Assembly: GCA_018114805.1 (NCBI GenBank)
Contig: CP073042.1
Coordinates: 5,997,501 to 6,061,500, forward strand
Length of the DNA stretch: 64,000 nucleotides
Origin: Candidatus Streptomyces philanthi
GTDB lineage: Bacteria > Actinomycetota > Actinomycetes > Streptomycetales > Streptomycetaceae
Reading direction: 5' to 3'
Positions 1-8,726 of the stretch are shown here, piece by piece. Numbering within the stretch: the stretch's first letter is position 1; each line of letters starts with the position of its first letter. The position numbers and the translations under genes are program-made. The notes beneath the pieces are model-generated. The model was given only the letters and a program-made list of their open reading frames with translations. It had not been told where the DNA came from and did not search any database.

Positions 1-170
1 GCGGCCTGGCCGTGGCGCGCCACGGGAGTCGGCGCGCCCGGCTCGGGTCGGGCTCCGCCCGGCCCGTTGGTCGACCCCCCGCCGCGCGGCCTGCCGCCGT
101 CGGCGGGGCCCGGCGCGCACGGCCGGTATCCCGTACGAGCACTTGAGAACCGTAAGAGAGGCATGACCGA
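1..170. other. Left-edge non-coding segment with palindrome
   Basis: No supported gene is seen here. It holds a perfect 16-base palindrome, CCGTGGCGCGCCACGG, at 10-25, which may belong to a terminator of a gene left of the window. The last 20 bases carry a purine-rich ribosome-binding stretch (AAGAGAGG) ahead of the ATG at 171. Confidence 0.4.
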
Positions 171-1955
171 ATGAAGCCCTACTACGACGTGGTCATCATG
201 GGTGGCGGGCCTGGCGGCTCGACCCTCGCGGCGCTCCTCATGAAGCAGGGGGGACTGAGCGTCGCCGTACTGGAGAAGGAGCGCTTCCCCCGGGAGCACA
301 TCGGGGAGTCCTTCGCGCACCCCCTCATACCGGTGTTGGAGGAGAGCGGGGCACTCGACAAGGTGCTTGCCAGCGATTGTTGGGTGAAGAAGTTCGGCGG
401 GATCTTCCAGTGGCGCGGTGAGGACCCGCACGTCGCCTACTTCGACCACGTCAACACCGTCCGGGACGGCGTCCACCGCTGGGCCATGCACGTCAACCGC
501 TCGGAGTTCGACAAGATCCTGCTGGACCACGCGGCGGACGTCGGCGCCGAGGTCTTCGAGGGCGCCTCCGTCACCAAGTGCGAGTTACTGCCCGACGGCA
601 CCGGTCGCGAGGTGACCCTCAAGGACGGCCGCACGGTGCGCTCCGGCTGGTTCGTGGACGCCTCGGGGCGCCGGAACAGCATCGTCACCAACAAGAAGCG
701 GGACTGGTTGTCGGGCTACCGCAACATCGCCATCTGGCAGCACTACCTGGGCGGAAAGACGACCCAGTCGCTGCCGGGGGACTGGAACATCTTCCGGGAC
801 AAGGACATCTCTCCCATCGGGTGCTTCGCCTTCCGCGACGGGTGGGCCTGGTACATCCCCGTACCGAAGATCATCGACGGCGAGCGTGTCGTGACGCACT
901 CCATCGGCATCGTCACCGATCCGGCCATCCTGAAGCGTCCCGACTGCGACTTCACCGACCCCGAGCTGTTCCTGCGCACCGTCAAGGAGGTGCCCAAGCT
1001 GCGGGAGCTGATCCAGGACGTGCGCGCGGTCGACCCCGACCGGATGCTCACGGCCACCAACTACTCGATGATCAACGACAGGTTCGCCAACCTCGACGAG
1101 CGCTGGGTGCTGCTCGGCGACGCCTCCTACTTCGTCGACCCGCTCTTCTCCTCCGGCGTGGCCTTTGCCACCAACCAGGCCGTTGTGACCGCCACGCTGC
1201 TCGGCCAGACGGCGAGCGGGGACGTACCGGAGCAGGACGTGCGCGGCATGTGGCGGGACTACGACTCCGAGTGGCACGGCATGGCCGCCACCTTCGCGCT
1301 CTCCATCGACCAGTGGTACTACGCCATCGGCAGCGACAACCCCGACAGCGTTTACTGGAACAGCCGCGGCAAGGCGGGTTCGCTCGGCCTCACCACCGAC
1401 CAGACCTTCCACGCCCTGCTCAACACGGCCTTCACGCCGGACCTGCTCCAGGTGCTCTCGGACGGCGAGGGAGTGGACGGCCTCGACATCGGCGGCCCGT
1501 TCATGACCGCGTACGCCGAGGCCAACTCGCTCAACCTGGGCCCGGACGCCACGGTCAAGCTGGCCGCCGGGGTCACGGTCACCGCCGGGCTCGGACTCGA
1601 CGTGCCCGGGTTCAAGGCGGCGGTCCCCCCGATCCCCGAGCTGATGAGCGAGGAGGAGCAGAAGGCTGCCGCGAAGTACTGGAGCGACCCGGTCCGCTAC
1701 GCGGACATCACTCCGTCCTCCCTCGGCAGGACCCTGCCGTGCCACCGCTTCTTCTTCCAGGACGACCCCGACGGCCCGCAGGTGCGCGGCATCGACACCT
1801 GGGACGGCGCGGCCGAGATCGCCAAGCGGCTGCACAACGGCCCCGTCGGGTGGCAGGAACTCATCGGTTCGCTGGACAACGCGGGCCAGCGGTTCGTCCG
1901 TCGTCTGCTGCACGCCGGCATGCTCGACCTGGGTGGTGCGGGCGTGGCCGTATGA
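171..1955 (+). CDS. FAD-dependent halogenase (tryptophan-halogenase family)
   Basis: A 594-residue flavoprotein. The N-terminus has the dinucleotide-binding GGGPGG motif (residues 11-16). A WxWxIP motif (WAWYIP, residues 225-230), the hallmark of FADH2-dependent halogenases, follows a DGWAWY context, and the usual PLFSSGVAFA segment appears around residue 325. A KK pair near residue 75 lies where this family has its catalytic lysine. Such enzymes use FADH2, O2 and chloride or bromide to halogenate an aromatic or carrier-bound substrate in the cytosol; the substrate cannot be read from sequence. It contains one TTA leucine codon (585-587), so translation would depend on the bldA tRNA if this is a Streptomyces. 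The stop overlaps the antiporter start as ATGA. A non-halogenating FAD monooxygenase of the same fold is the main alternative. Confidence 0.82.
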   Translation: MKPYYDVVIMGGGPGGSTLAALLMKQGGLSVAVLEKERFPREHIGESFAHPLIPVLEESGALDKVLASDCWVKKFGGIFQWRGEDPHVAYFDHVNTVRDGVHRWAMHVNRSEFDKILLDHAADVGAEVFEGASVTKCELLPDGTGREVTLKDGRTVRSGWFVDASGRRNSIVTNKKRDWLSGYRNIAIWQHYLGGKTTQSLPGDWNIFRDKDISPIGCFAFRDGWAWYIPVPKIIDGERVVTHSIGIVTDPAILKRPDCDFTDPELFLRTVKEVPKLRELIQDVRAVDPDRMLTATNYSMINDRFANLDERWVLLGDASYFVDPLFSSGVAFATNQAVVTATLLGQTASGDVPEQDVRGMWRDYDSEWHGMAATFALSIDQWYYAIGSDNPDSVYWNSRGKAGSLGLTTDQTFHALLNTAFTPDLLQVLSDGEGVDGLDIGGPFMTAYAEANSLNLGPDATVKLAAGVTVTAGLGLDVPGFKAAVPPIPELMSEEEQKAAAKYWSDPVRYADITPSSLGRTLPCHRFFFQDDPDGPQVRGIDTWDGAAEIAKRLHNGPVGWQELIGSLDNAGQRFVRRLLHAGMLDLGGAGVAV

Positions 1956-3355
1956 GCCTCGCTGAGGCCAGCAAGACCACCGACGCCGACCCCGACGGGG
2001 GCCGCCGGGTCGGCAGGCGCCAGCGCGTGCTGGGCTACGTCGCACTCGTCGCGCTCCCCGTCGTGGGCTGCGTCATCGCGCTCGTCGCCGCGCCCGGAGG
2101 TTCGGGCGCGGCGGCGGCCGGGCACAGCGCGAAGAGTTCCACCGCCACCCTGCTGCTCGCCGCGTCGGGCGTCCTCGCGGTCGCGCTCGGCGCGGGGGCG
2201 CTCGCAGCCCGCATCGGCCAGCCGCGGGTGATGGGCGAGATCTGCGCGGGCCTGGCCCTGGGCCCCTCGGTCCTCGGCGAGTTGGGTCCCGAGGTCTCCG
2301 ACTGGCTCTTCCCGCCCGACGTGGTGACCGGTCTGGACGCACTGGCCCAACTCGGTCTGGTGCTGTTCATGTTCGGGGTCGGGCAGGAACTGGTCCAGGT
2401 GCAGCAGTCCCGGATCGAGCGCGGGTTCGCCCTGGTGACCCTCGCCTCCTTCCTCGTACCGTTCGCCATCGGGACTGCCACGGCGCTGTGGCTGTGGGAC
2501 GAGCACGGCGGGAAATCCGGCGAGCCGCTGGCCTTCGCCCTGTTCCTGGGCTGTTCGCTCAGCGTCACCGCCTTCCCGGTGCTCGCCCGCGTGCTCACCG
2601 AACTCGGCCTGCTTAAGAGCCGCACCGGCCGGCTCAGTCTCTACGCCTCGGCGGTGGGGGACGGGGCCTGCTGGGTGGTGCTCACGGCGGCGCTCGCGCT
2701 CGCCACCGGTGAGAGCGCGGGGGACCAGTGGTGGAAGCTGCTGGTCTTCGCCGGCACCACGGCCATGCTGCTCGGGCCCGTCAGGACCGGGCTCGCCCGG
2801 GTGCTGGACGGTCCCGTACGGTACTCGCCGGCCGTCGTCAGTACGCTGTGCGTCGCGGGCGTGGCGGCGTCGGCCGGGCTGACCGCGGCCCTCGGCATCC
2901 ACCAGTTGATCGGCGCGTTCGTCTTCGGTCTGGCCTGGCCGCGCGCCACCAAGCGGGGCAACGGGGAGGCGGCGCTGACCTCCGTGGCCACCATCGCCGG
3001 ACTGCTCCTGCCGTTCTTCTTCCTCGGCTTCGGCCTCTCCCTCGACCTCGGCGACCTCTCCCTCAGCGTGGAGGGCGCCCTGCTGCTTGCCGTACTCCTC
3101 GTGCTGGCCACGGTCTCCAAGGTGGTCGGCGCGGGCCTGGCCGGCTATGTCGCCGGGCTCTCGCGCACCCAGGCGTTGGAGCTCGGCATTCTGATGAACA
3201 CGCGCGGCCTGACCGAACTGGTCGTCCTCAGCATCGGCCACGAGGCGGGAGTGATCGGCACCCAGCTCTTCGTCGCGCTCGTGGTGGTCACCCTCGTCAC
3301 CACCGCCATGACCGGCCCGGGGCTGCTTCGCGTGCTGCGCCCGGCCAAGCCCTGA
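1952..3355 (+). CDS. CPA2-type cation/proton antiporter
   Basis: A 467-residue membrane protein with about twelve hydrophobic segments after a short charged N-terminus. It matches the Na+/H+ exchanger (CPA2, KefB-like) family: a GQPRVMGEICAGLALGPS segment in the first third, a SVTAFPVLARVLTELGLL segment in the middle and NTRGLTELVVL near the end are typical. It would exchange K+ or Na+ for H+ across the plasma membrane. Antiporters of this kind often sit in polyketide and other natural-product clusters, where a self-protection or export role is suspected; that is inference here. The ATG at 1952 overlaps the halogenase stop (ATGA), so the two are probably co-translated. A strong hairpin directly follows the stop. 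Confidence 0.85.
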   Translation: MSLAEASKTTDADPDGGRRVGRRQRVLGYVALVALPVVGCVIALVAAPGGSGAAAAGHSAKSSTATLLLAASGVLAVALGAGALAARIGQPRVMGEICAGLALGPSVLGELGPEVSDWLFPPDVVTGLDALAQLGLVLFMFGVGQELVQVQQSRIERGFALVTLASFLVPFAIGTATALWLWDEHGGKSGEPLAFALFLGCSLSVTAFPVLARVLTELGLLKSRTGRLSLYASAVGDGACWVVLTAALALATGESAGDQWWKLLVFAGTTAMLLGPVRTGLARVLDGPVRYSPAVVSTLCVAGVAASAGLTAALGIHQLIGAFVFGLAWPRATKRGNGEAALTSVATIAGLLLPFFFLGFGLSLDLGDLSLSVEGALLLAVLLVLATVSKVVGAGLAGYVAGLSRTQALELGILMNTRGLTELVVLSIGHEAGVIGTQLFVALVVVTLVTTAMTGPGLLRVLRPAKP

Positions 3356-3358
3356 CCG

Positions 3359-3391
3359 GTCGGCCCGGACGCACCCGGCGTCCGGGCCGAC
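3359..3391 (+). terminator. Hairpin terminator after the antiporter
   Basis: A perfect 14-base-pair stem (GTCGGCCCGGACGC paired with GCGTCCGGGCCGAC) with a 5-base loop begins four bases after the antiporter stop. No U-tract follows, as is common in actinomycetes. It separates the halogenase/antiporter pair from the next gene. Confidence 0.75.
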
Positions 3392-3576
3392 CCGCGGCGA
3401 CCGCCGGCCCGCGCCGGAGCCTCTCGGCGCGGGCCGGGCGGTCAGCCGAGGGCGACACCCCCCCGCCGGGGCCGCACGCGCTGGGCCGCGCCCGGACCCC
3501 AGCGCCCCGACATCCGGACGGGTGCCCCACACCGGGCCCCGACCGCCCCCTCACTCACGGATCTGGAGCGGAGCAG

Positions 3577-5100
3577 ATGAATCACCCCCAAGGGGAGTCG
3601 TTGGACCACACGGACCAGGACAAGGCGATCGCAGCGTGGCGCGAGATCCTGGGCACCGACGCGTTGGTGCGGGCGCCGGAGGAGTTGGCCGCCGCGGAGC
3701 GCAACACCTCGGCCTTCCCGCCCCGCGACCTCGTCGCCATCCTGCGCCCCACGCGGGCCGAGCAGGTCACCGACGTTGTACGGGTGGCGCGCGAGCACCG
3801 GGTACCGCTGTACCCCATCAGCACCGGGCGCAACTGGGGGCTCGGCTCGAAGCTCCCGGTCAGGCCCGGCGGCGCGCTGCTCGACCTGTCCGGCCTGAAC
3901 CGCATCCGCTCTGTCGACACCCGCGGCCGCTACGCCGTGGTGGAACCGGGCGTCACCCAGGCGCAGCTGGTCGACCACCTGGCCGAGCACGCCCCGCAGC
4001 TGGTGGCCAACGTGACCGGCTCGTCCCCCAACTCCTCGGTGATCGGCAACCTCCTGGAGCGCGGCACGGGCTTCCGCCGGCACCGGGCCGAGGAGGTGCG
4101 CGGGCTCGAAGTGGTCCTCGGGCTGGGCGAGCTGGTGCGCACCGGCCTGTGGGCCGACCCCGGCGCGCGCCACGCCCACCACTACCGGCATGGCCTCGGC
4201 CCCGGGCTCGACGGGTTATTCGTCCAGTCCAACCTGGGCATCGTGACGGCTGCCGTGGTCGACCTGTTGCCGCGCCGCGAGGAGCTGCGGCTGCTGATGT
4301 TCTCCTTCTCCGAGGAGGTGTTGGCGGGCGTCTTCGACACGGTCGGCGAGCTGTTCACCGCCGACGTGCTCCGGTCGATCGTCCATGTCTTCAACGACAA
4401 GCGCATCCTGTCGATGACGGCCAGCACCCAGGTGCCCACCTGGACCGGGGTGGTGGCCCTCGACGGATCGCGGGCCCAGGTGGCGCTCGCGGTGGAGGAG
4501 GCCAGCGCCGCGCTCGCCGCCGCCGGGGCCGCGCCCCGGGAGGTCAGCGCGCAGGCGGTCGCCGGCGAGGCGGCCGATCCGCTGCTGAGCGCGATGTACG
4601 CGGTGCACTCCGGGTGCCCGTCCACCGCGTTCCTGGAGGGCCTGCACCAGGCGACCGGCGCCACCACGGTGCCGGACGCTGCGACCGTGGACGCCCTCGA
4701 CGACTCCACCATCGGCTACCTGGCCTGCATGCCGGTCATCGCCGTGGACGGCGCGGCGGCCCAGGAACTGGTGGCCCTGGTGGAGGGCGTCTGCGCGGAG
4801 TACGCCATCGTGCCCGCCCTCGCCATCAACCCGATGAATGCCGACTACGCCGAAGTCGTCATCAACCTGTACTTCGACCGCACCGACCCGGACCAGACCC
4901 GCGCGGCACACGCCTGCAACGACAAGCTGTACCGCTGGCTGTACGCAGAGGGCTTCCGCTTCTACCGGGTGGGCATCGACGCCATGGAGTTCCTGACGGA
5001 GCAGGACACGGCGCCGTGGGGCGTCATCACCCAGCTCAAGGCCGCGCTCGACCCGGCCGGCGTCATCGCCCCCGGCCGCTACTGCCCCGTCACCGACTGA
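3577..5100 (+). CDS. FAD-binding oxidoreductase, vanillyl-alcohol-oxidase/p-cresol-methylhydroxylase type
   Basis: A 507-residue flavoenzyme with the FAD_binding_4 fold. The segment PISTGRNWGLGSK (about residues 84-96) is the classic FAD-binding stretch of the p-cresol methylhydroxylase/vanillyl alcohol oxidase group, and VTGSSPNSSVIGN follows. The C-terminus (LKAALDPAGVIAPGRY) is the usual end of the family. Members oxidise phenolic or alcohol groups with FAD; the substrate is unknown. The ATG at 3577 has a GGAG-type ribosome site 10 bases upstream. It carries one TTA codon (4216-4218), like the halogenase, which suggests shared bldA-dependent expression. It lies alone after a terminator and converges on the sugar dehydrogenase. 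Confidence 0.82.
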   Translation: MNHPQGESLDHTDQDKAIAAWREILGTDALVRAPEELAAAERNTSAFPPRDLVAILRPTRAEQVTDVVRVAREHRVPLYPISTGRNWGLGSKLPVRPGGALLDLSGLNRIRSVDTRGRYAVVEPGVTQAQLVDHLAEHAPQLVANVTGSSPNSSVIGNLLERGTGFRRHRAEEVRGLEVVLGLGELVRTGLWADPGARHAHHYRHGLGPGLDGLFVQSNLGIVTAAVVDLLPRREELRLLMFSFSEEVLAGVFDTVGELFTADVLRSIVHVFNDKRILSMTASTQVPTWTGVVALDGSRAQVALAVEEASAALAAAGAAPREVSAQAVAGEAADPLLSAMYAVHSGCPSTAFLEGLHQATGATTVPDAATVDALDDSTIGYLACMPVIAVDGAAAQELVALVEGVCAEYAIVPALAINPMNADYAEVVINLYFDRTDPDQTRAAHACNDKLYRWLYAEGFRFYRVGIDAMEFLTEQDTAPWGVITQLKAALDPAGVIAPGRYCPVTD

Positions 5101-5110
5101 CCCACCCGGT

Positions 5111-5145
5111 CCGCGGCGCGCCCCCACCAGCGGGCCGCGCCGCGG
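5111..5145. terminator. Bidirectional hairpin between convergent genes
   Basis: The inverted repeat CCGCGGCGCG/CGCGCCGCGG (10-base stem, 15-base loop) lies between the convergent FAD oxidoreductase and sugar dehydrogenase genes and could stop transcription from both sides. Confidence 0.6.
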
Positions 5146-5278
5146 CTGCTGGGCGGGCCCGACCCGGCCCGCCGCGGACCGGTGCCGGTCGGTCGGCCGC
5201 GCCGCGTTCGGCGCGGCGGCTGGCACGGGAGCCCGGTGGCGGGGTGCGCACCGGGCTCCCGAACCGTGCGGACGTGGA

Positions 5279-6235
5279 TCAGCGCAGGTCCACCCGGAGG
5301 ACCTTGTCGGAGCCGGCCGGCTGGCCGCCACCGAGGTCCACGTTGGTCGTCGTGAGCCACAGCGCCTTCGCGCCGGGCACTTTCTCGACCGTGCGCAACC
5401 GGCCGTAGTCGCCCGTGTAGTACGCCTCGGGCGTGCCGGTGCCGGTCCTGGTGATCGGCACCCGCCACAGCCGCTGACCGCGCTGGGCCGCGAGGTAGAC
5501 CGCGCCGTCCGCGTAGGTGAGGCTGCTCGGCGACGCCTCATTGGTCTTCCACTGCCGCTCGGGGTTGGTCATCCCCGGCGTCGTGCACTGGCCCTCGCAG
5601 GTGGGCCAGCCGTAGTTCTTGCCCGGCTTGATCAGGTTCAGCTCGTCGAAGGCGTTGTTGCCGAACTCCGCCTCCCAAAGCCGCCCCTGGGCGTCCCAGG
5701 TCAGCCCCTGCGGGTTGCAGTGGCCGATGGAGTAGACGAGGGAGTCGTACGGGTTGCCGGGGGCGGGCTCGCCCTCCGGGGTCATGCGCAGGATCTTGCC
5801 GTTCAGGGACGTCTTGTCCTGTGCCAGCGCGGACTTGAAGGCGTCGCCGGTCGTCGCGTACAGGTAGCCGTCGGGGCCGAACTGGAGCCGGCCGCCGTTG
5901 TGGTAGTTGTACTTCTTGATGCCGGTGACCAGCGGGGTGTACTCCCCGAGCGTGGTGCTGTCGTACGTCATCCGGACGATCCGGTTGTCGCCCTCGGCCG
6001 AGTGCATCAGGAAGATGTGGTGATCGCGCTTCCAGTTCGGCGAGGCGGCCAGGCCGAGCAGCCCGCCCTCGCCCTTGGTGGTCACCACGTTGGGGACCGT
6101 GCCGATCTCGACGCGCTTGCCCGCCTGGGTCAGCCGGAAGAGCTTGAACGTCTCCCGTTCGGTGATCAGCGCCGACCCGTCGGGCAGCCAGTCTAGGAAC
6201 GCGGACCACGGCGACGGCCCCCGCTCGCGGGCCAA
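5279..6235 (-). CDS. PQQ-dependent sugar dehydrogenase (soluble aldose/sorbosone type), N-terminus apparently lost
   Basis: The 318 residues cover the six-bladed beta-propeller of the soluble quinoprotein glucose/sorbosone dehydrogenase family: WLPDGSALITERETFK, GEGGLLGLAASP, GGRLQFGPDGYLYATTGD, and EFGNNAFDELN with NYGWP are standard landmarks. These enzymes oxidise aldoses outside the cell using PQQ. Family members are usually 370-400 residues with a Sec signal and an extra strand before the first motif. Here the open frame begins at a poor TTG start just upstream and has no signal peptide, so the 5' end looks truncated or shifted. The stretch 6236-6360 contains a run of eight C residues, a likely indel site. 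Confidence 0.7.
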   Translation of the reverse strand: MARERGPSPWSAFLDWLPDGSALITERETFKLFRLTQAGKRVEIGTVPNVVTTKGEGGLLGLAASPNWKRDHHIFLMHSAEGDNRIVRMTYDSTTLGEYTPLVTGIKKYNYHNGGRLQFGPDGYLYATTGDAFKSALAQDKTSLNGKILRMTPEGEPAPGNPYDSLVYSIGHCNPQGLTWDAQGRLWEAEFGNNAFDELNLIKPGKNYGWPTCEGQCTTPGMTNPERQWKTNEASPSSLTYADGAVYLAAQRGQRLWRVPITRTGTGTPEAYYTGDYGRLRTVEKVPGAKALWLTTTNVDLGGGQPAGSDKVLRVDLR

Positions 6236-6402
6236 CTCTTCCTCGTACTCTCGCCACGTGGGCCGGTCGCCGCCCCCCCCGCCTCGCCGGGGCTACTGCT
6301 CACGAAGAGCACACCGCGGCCTTTCTACTCGCATAGACCCAGTGGGGCCACGATGAGCGATGCCGCCTCCCCACCCTCGACGTACTGGAGTTGACGACCC
6401 TC

Positions 6403-7041
6403 ATGCGGATACCCCGCCGCGCCGCCCTCGCCGTGACCGTGGCCACGGCGTCGGCCGCCGCCCTGCTGGCCACCGCCCCCACGGCGCACGCCGCCCTGCC
6501 CACCCCGGTCAGCGCCGCCACCGCCCGCTCCTACCTGGCCGCCATGCCCGCCACCGCCGAGCACTCCCTCACCGGCTACAGCCGTGACCTGTTCCCGCAC
6601 TGGATCAACATCAGCGGCGCGTGCAACACCCGCGAGACTGTGCTCAAGCGCGACGGCAGCGGCGTGGTGACCGACTCCTCCTGCGCCGCCACCTCGGGGA
6701 GTTGGTACTCCCCGTACGACGGGGCCACCTGGTACGCCGCCTCGGACGTGGACATCGACCACCTCGTGCCGCTGGCCGAGGCGTGGCGTTCGGGCGCCTG
6801 GTCCTGGACCACCTCCCAGCGGCAGAACCTCGCCAACGACCTCAGCCGCCCCCAACTCCTGGCGGTGACCGACAATGTCAACCAGTCCAAGGGGGACCAG
6901 GATCCCGGTAGTTGGTGTCCCTACCGCACCGCCTACCACTGCACGTACGCCCGGGCGTGGGTGCAGGTCAAGCACGACTACGGGCTGTCCGTCGACGCCA
7001 CGGAGAAGAGTGCCCTCACCTCGGCGCTGAACGGCTGCTGA
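6403..7041 (+). CDS. Secreted HNH endonuclease (GmrSD/DUF1524-type)
   Basis: A 212-residue protein with an N-terminal Sec signal (basic start RIPRR, hydrophobic alanine-rich core, AHA cleavage site about residue 31). The mature part has the DIDHLVPLAEAW motif (about residue 120), the HNH-type catalytic core of DUF1524/GmrSD-like nucleases, and later NVNQSKGDQDP. Six cysteines suggest disulfides outside the cell. It probably cleaves nucleic acid extracellularly for nutrient use. The ATG at 6403 gives a standard signal peptide; an in-frame TTG at 6391 is directly preceded by GGAG but too close to it. It is divergent from the sugar dehydrogenase. Confidence 0.85.
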   Translation: MRIPRRAALAVTVATASAAALLATAPTAHAALPTPVSAATARSYLAAMPATAEHSLTGYSRDLFPHWINISGACNTRETVLKRDGSGVVTDSSCAATSGSWYSPYDGATWYAASDVDIDHLVPLAEAWRSGAWSWTTSQRQNLANDLSRPQLLAVTDNVNQSKGDQDPGSWCPYRTAYHCTYARAWVQVKHDYGLSVDATEKSALTSALNGC

Positions 7042-7137
7042 TCCGCCGCCCACCGCTCGCGATGCGGCCCGGCCCCGCCCGGCCCGCCGGACGGGGTGGG
7101 GTCGCCCGACGTCGGCGATCAAGGTCGAGCGCGAGCG

Positions 7138-7506
7138 CTACTGCCCGCCGGCGTCCACCAGATACTGCGTGTGGGCGGCCGGCGCGCTGGTGCGCTCGGT
7201 CTCGTCCCGTACGAGCAGGGAGAGCAGCGAGGCCGCGGACAGGCCGCCTTCGGCGGGGTGACGCAGCACCTTGTCCGGATCGATGCGGTAGGTGTTCGTG
7301 CGCCCTTCGCGGGTGTGCGAGAGATACCCGTCCTTCTCCAGGTCGGAGATGATCCTCGCCACCGCGCGCTCCGTGAGCCGGCAATGGGCGGCGATCTCGC
7401 GGATGCGGATGTTCGGGTTGTCGGCGATGGCTGCCAGCACGCGCGCGTGGCTGGTGATGAACGTCCATCCGGTGTGGGACTCAGGTACTGCGGCCATGTC
7501 CGCCAT
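7138..7506 (-). CDS. Winged-helix (MarR/ArsR-like) transcriptional regulator
   Basis: A 122-residue protein with a compact winged helix: HARVLAAIADNP, then the helix-turn-helix IRIREIAAHCRLTERAVARIISDLEKDGYL and the wing HTREGRTNTYRID. This single-domain form is common in Streptomyces. It would bind DNA as a dimer; its ligand is unknown. A second ATG three codons downstream (7498) could also be the start. It ends in TAG, which is unusual in this window for a complete gene. It is divergent from the STAS gene across a region with a CCTGTAACAGG palindrome that could be its operator. Confidence 0.78.
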   Translation of the reverse strand: MADMAAVPESHTGWTFITSHARVLAAIADNPNIRIREIAAHCRLTERAVARIISDLEKDGYLSHTREGRTNTYRIDPDKVLRHPAEGGLSAASLLSLLVRDETERTSAPAAHTQYLVDAGGQ

Positions 7507-7553
7507 TTTAGGGGGACAGCAGTTGCCGGAAGTGTTTTGCATAACATGGTTTT

Positions 7554-7564
7554 CCTGTAACAGG
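7554..7564. promoter_or_regulatory. Palindrome CCTGTAACAGG in divergent regulatory region
   Basis: A perfect 5+1+5 inverted repeat sits 47 bases upstream of the winged-helix regulator start and 42 bases upstream of the STAS gene. The surrounding 7500-7560 stretch is AT-rich compared with the rest of the window. It is a candidate operator for the divergent pair. Confidence 0.4.
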
Positions 7565-7605
7565 CGACGTGCTCCCGCACGGGAGAAGCACAGAAGGACA
7601 CCGAG

Positions 7606-8010
7606 GTGCCCTGGAACGAGGCCGCCCTGCCGGCACGCGCGAGCAGCTCCAGCGCGACACTGGTGCCAGAACAGGTCACTGCACACGCCTCGTACGATTC
7701 CGAGGTGCGGCAGTACGAGTGCCGCGGGGCCTGTGTGATCGCCGCTGCCGGCGAGTACGACATGGGCTCGATCACCGTGCTGAGAGAGGCACTGCTCACC
7801 GCGGCGGAGCAGTACCGGAAGGTCGTCCTCGATGCCTGCGACATCACCTTCGCCGACTCGACGTTCCTGAACCTGCTGCTCCTCACCCACCGGTCTGGGA
7901 GGCTGCGCCTCGTCGCGCCGTCAGCGCAGGTGCGACGCCTGCTTGAGGTCACTGGCGTCGACCGCGTCCTGGAGATCCGACAGACGGTCGAGGACGCGAT
8001 CGCCTCCTGA
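7606..8010 (+). CDS. STAS-domain anti-sigma factor antagonist
   Basis: A 134-residue protein. After a variable N-terminus, the STAS fold spans about residues 40-130, with CVIAAAGEYDMGSITVLREAL and DITFADSTFLNLLLL. The serine in DST is the usual phosphorylation site of SpoIIAA/RsbV-like proteins, which free a sigma factor by binding its anti-sigma kinase when unphosphorylated. No kinase or sigma factor lies next to it, so it acts in trans. The GTG at 7606 follows an AAGGA ribosome site. Confidence 0.85.
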   Translation: MPWNEAALPARASSSSATLVPEQVTAHASYDSEVRQYECRGACVIAAAGEYDMGSITVLREALLTAAEQYRKVVLDACDITFADSTFLNLLLLTHRSGRLRLVAPSAQVRRLLEVTGVDRVLEIRQTVEDAIAS

Positions 8011-8019
8011 TGTCCGGGG

Positions 8020-8059
8020 CGGCCCGGTCCGGCCGCCGCACGCCAGCCGGACCGGGCCG
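8020..8059. terminator. Bidirectional hairpin between STAS and TetR genes
   Basis: A perfect 13-base inverted repeat (CGGCCCGGTCCGG at 8020-8032, CCGGACCGGGCCG at 8047-8059) with a 14-base loop lies between two convergent genes. Confidence 0.7.
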
Positions 8060-8069
8060 TCGCTGGCCG

Positions 8070-8726
8070 TCAACCCGCCAGCAGGGCGTCCAGCTCGGCC
8101 GCGAACATCTCGGCGGGGTCGAATTCCATTCCTGCGAAGTGGCCGGCGAGCTCCAGGGAGAGGAGGCCGTGCAGGCGGGTCCAGAAGGACAGGGCCCGGT
8201 GCAGGGCCCCGGGGGGCGCGGGGTGGTCGCCGGCCCACTGGCGATGGTCGGCGAGGTGCGCGTCGAACGACGAGGCTGGCCCGCTCGGGGGGAGGGCGGC
8301 GCAGGCGTCGAGCATGAGCGTCATGATCTCGTGGGTGATCGCCGTGGTGTCCTCGGGCGCGTGGTAGCCGGGCACGGGCGTGCCGTAGACCAGGAAGTAC
8401 CGCTGCGGGTCGGCCAGGGCCCAGTCGCGCAGGCCGTGCGCGAGCGCGGCGAGGTCCGGGCCGGAGCCGGCCTCCGTGGCCAGCCGGCACGCGTCGGCCA
8501 GGCTCCGGTACGCGTCCCGGATCAGCGCGGCGATCAGGTCGTCGCGGTTGGCGAAGTACCGGTAGAGCGCGGGTCCGCTCATGCCCATCTGCCTGGCGAT
8601 CGCGTTCAGGGACAGTGCGGACGCCCCCGTCGTGGCGATCTGCTCCCACGCGCGTTCCTTGATCTCCGTGCGCACCTGGGCGCGGTAGCGCTCGCGCGGG
8701 GTCGTCGTCGCGCGGGTCTCCGCCAT
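8070..8726 (-). CDS. TetR/AcrR-family transcriptional regulator with WHG-type C-terminal domain
   Basis: A 218-residue regulator. The N-terminal helix-turn-helix is clear: IKERAWEQIATTGASALSLNAIARQMGMSGPALYRYFANRDDLI (about residues 22-65). The C-terminal ligand domain contains DWALADPQRYFLVYGTPVPGY, characteristic of the WHG (TetR_C_13) subgroup. Ligand and targets are unknown. It is complete and convergent with the STAS gene; the adjacent upstream gene is the decarboxylase on the same strand, 155 bases away. Confidence 0.88.
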   Translation of the reverse strand: MAETRATTTPRERYRAQVRTEIKERAWEQIATTGASALSLNAIARQMGMSGPALYRYFANRDDLIAALIRDAYRSLADACRLATEAGSGPDLAALAHGLRDWALADPQRYFLVYGTPVPGYHAPEDTTAITHEIMTLMLDACAALPPSGPASSFDAHLADHRQWAGDHPAPPGALHRALSFWTRLHGLLSLELAGHFAGMEFDPAEMFAAELDALLAG

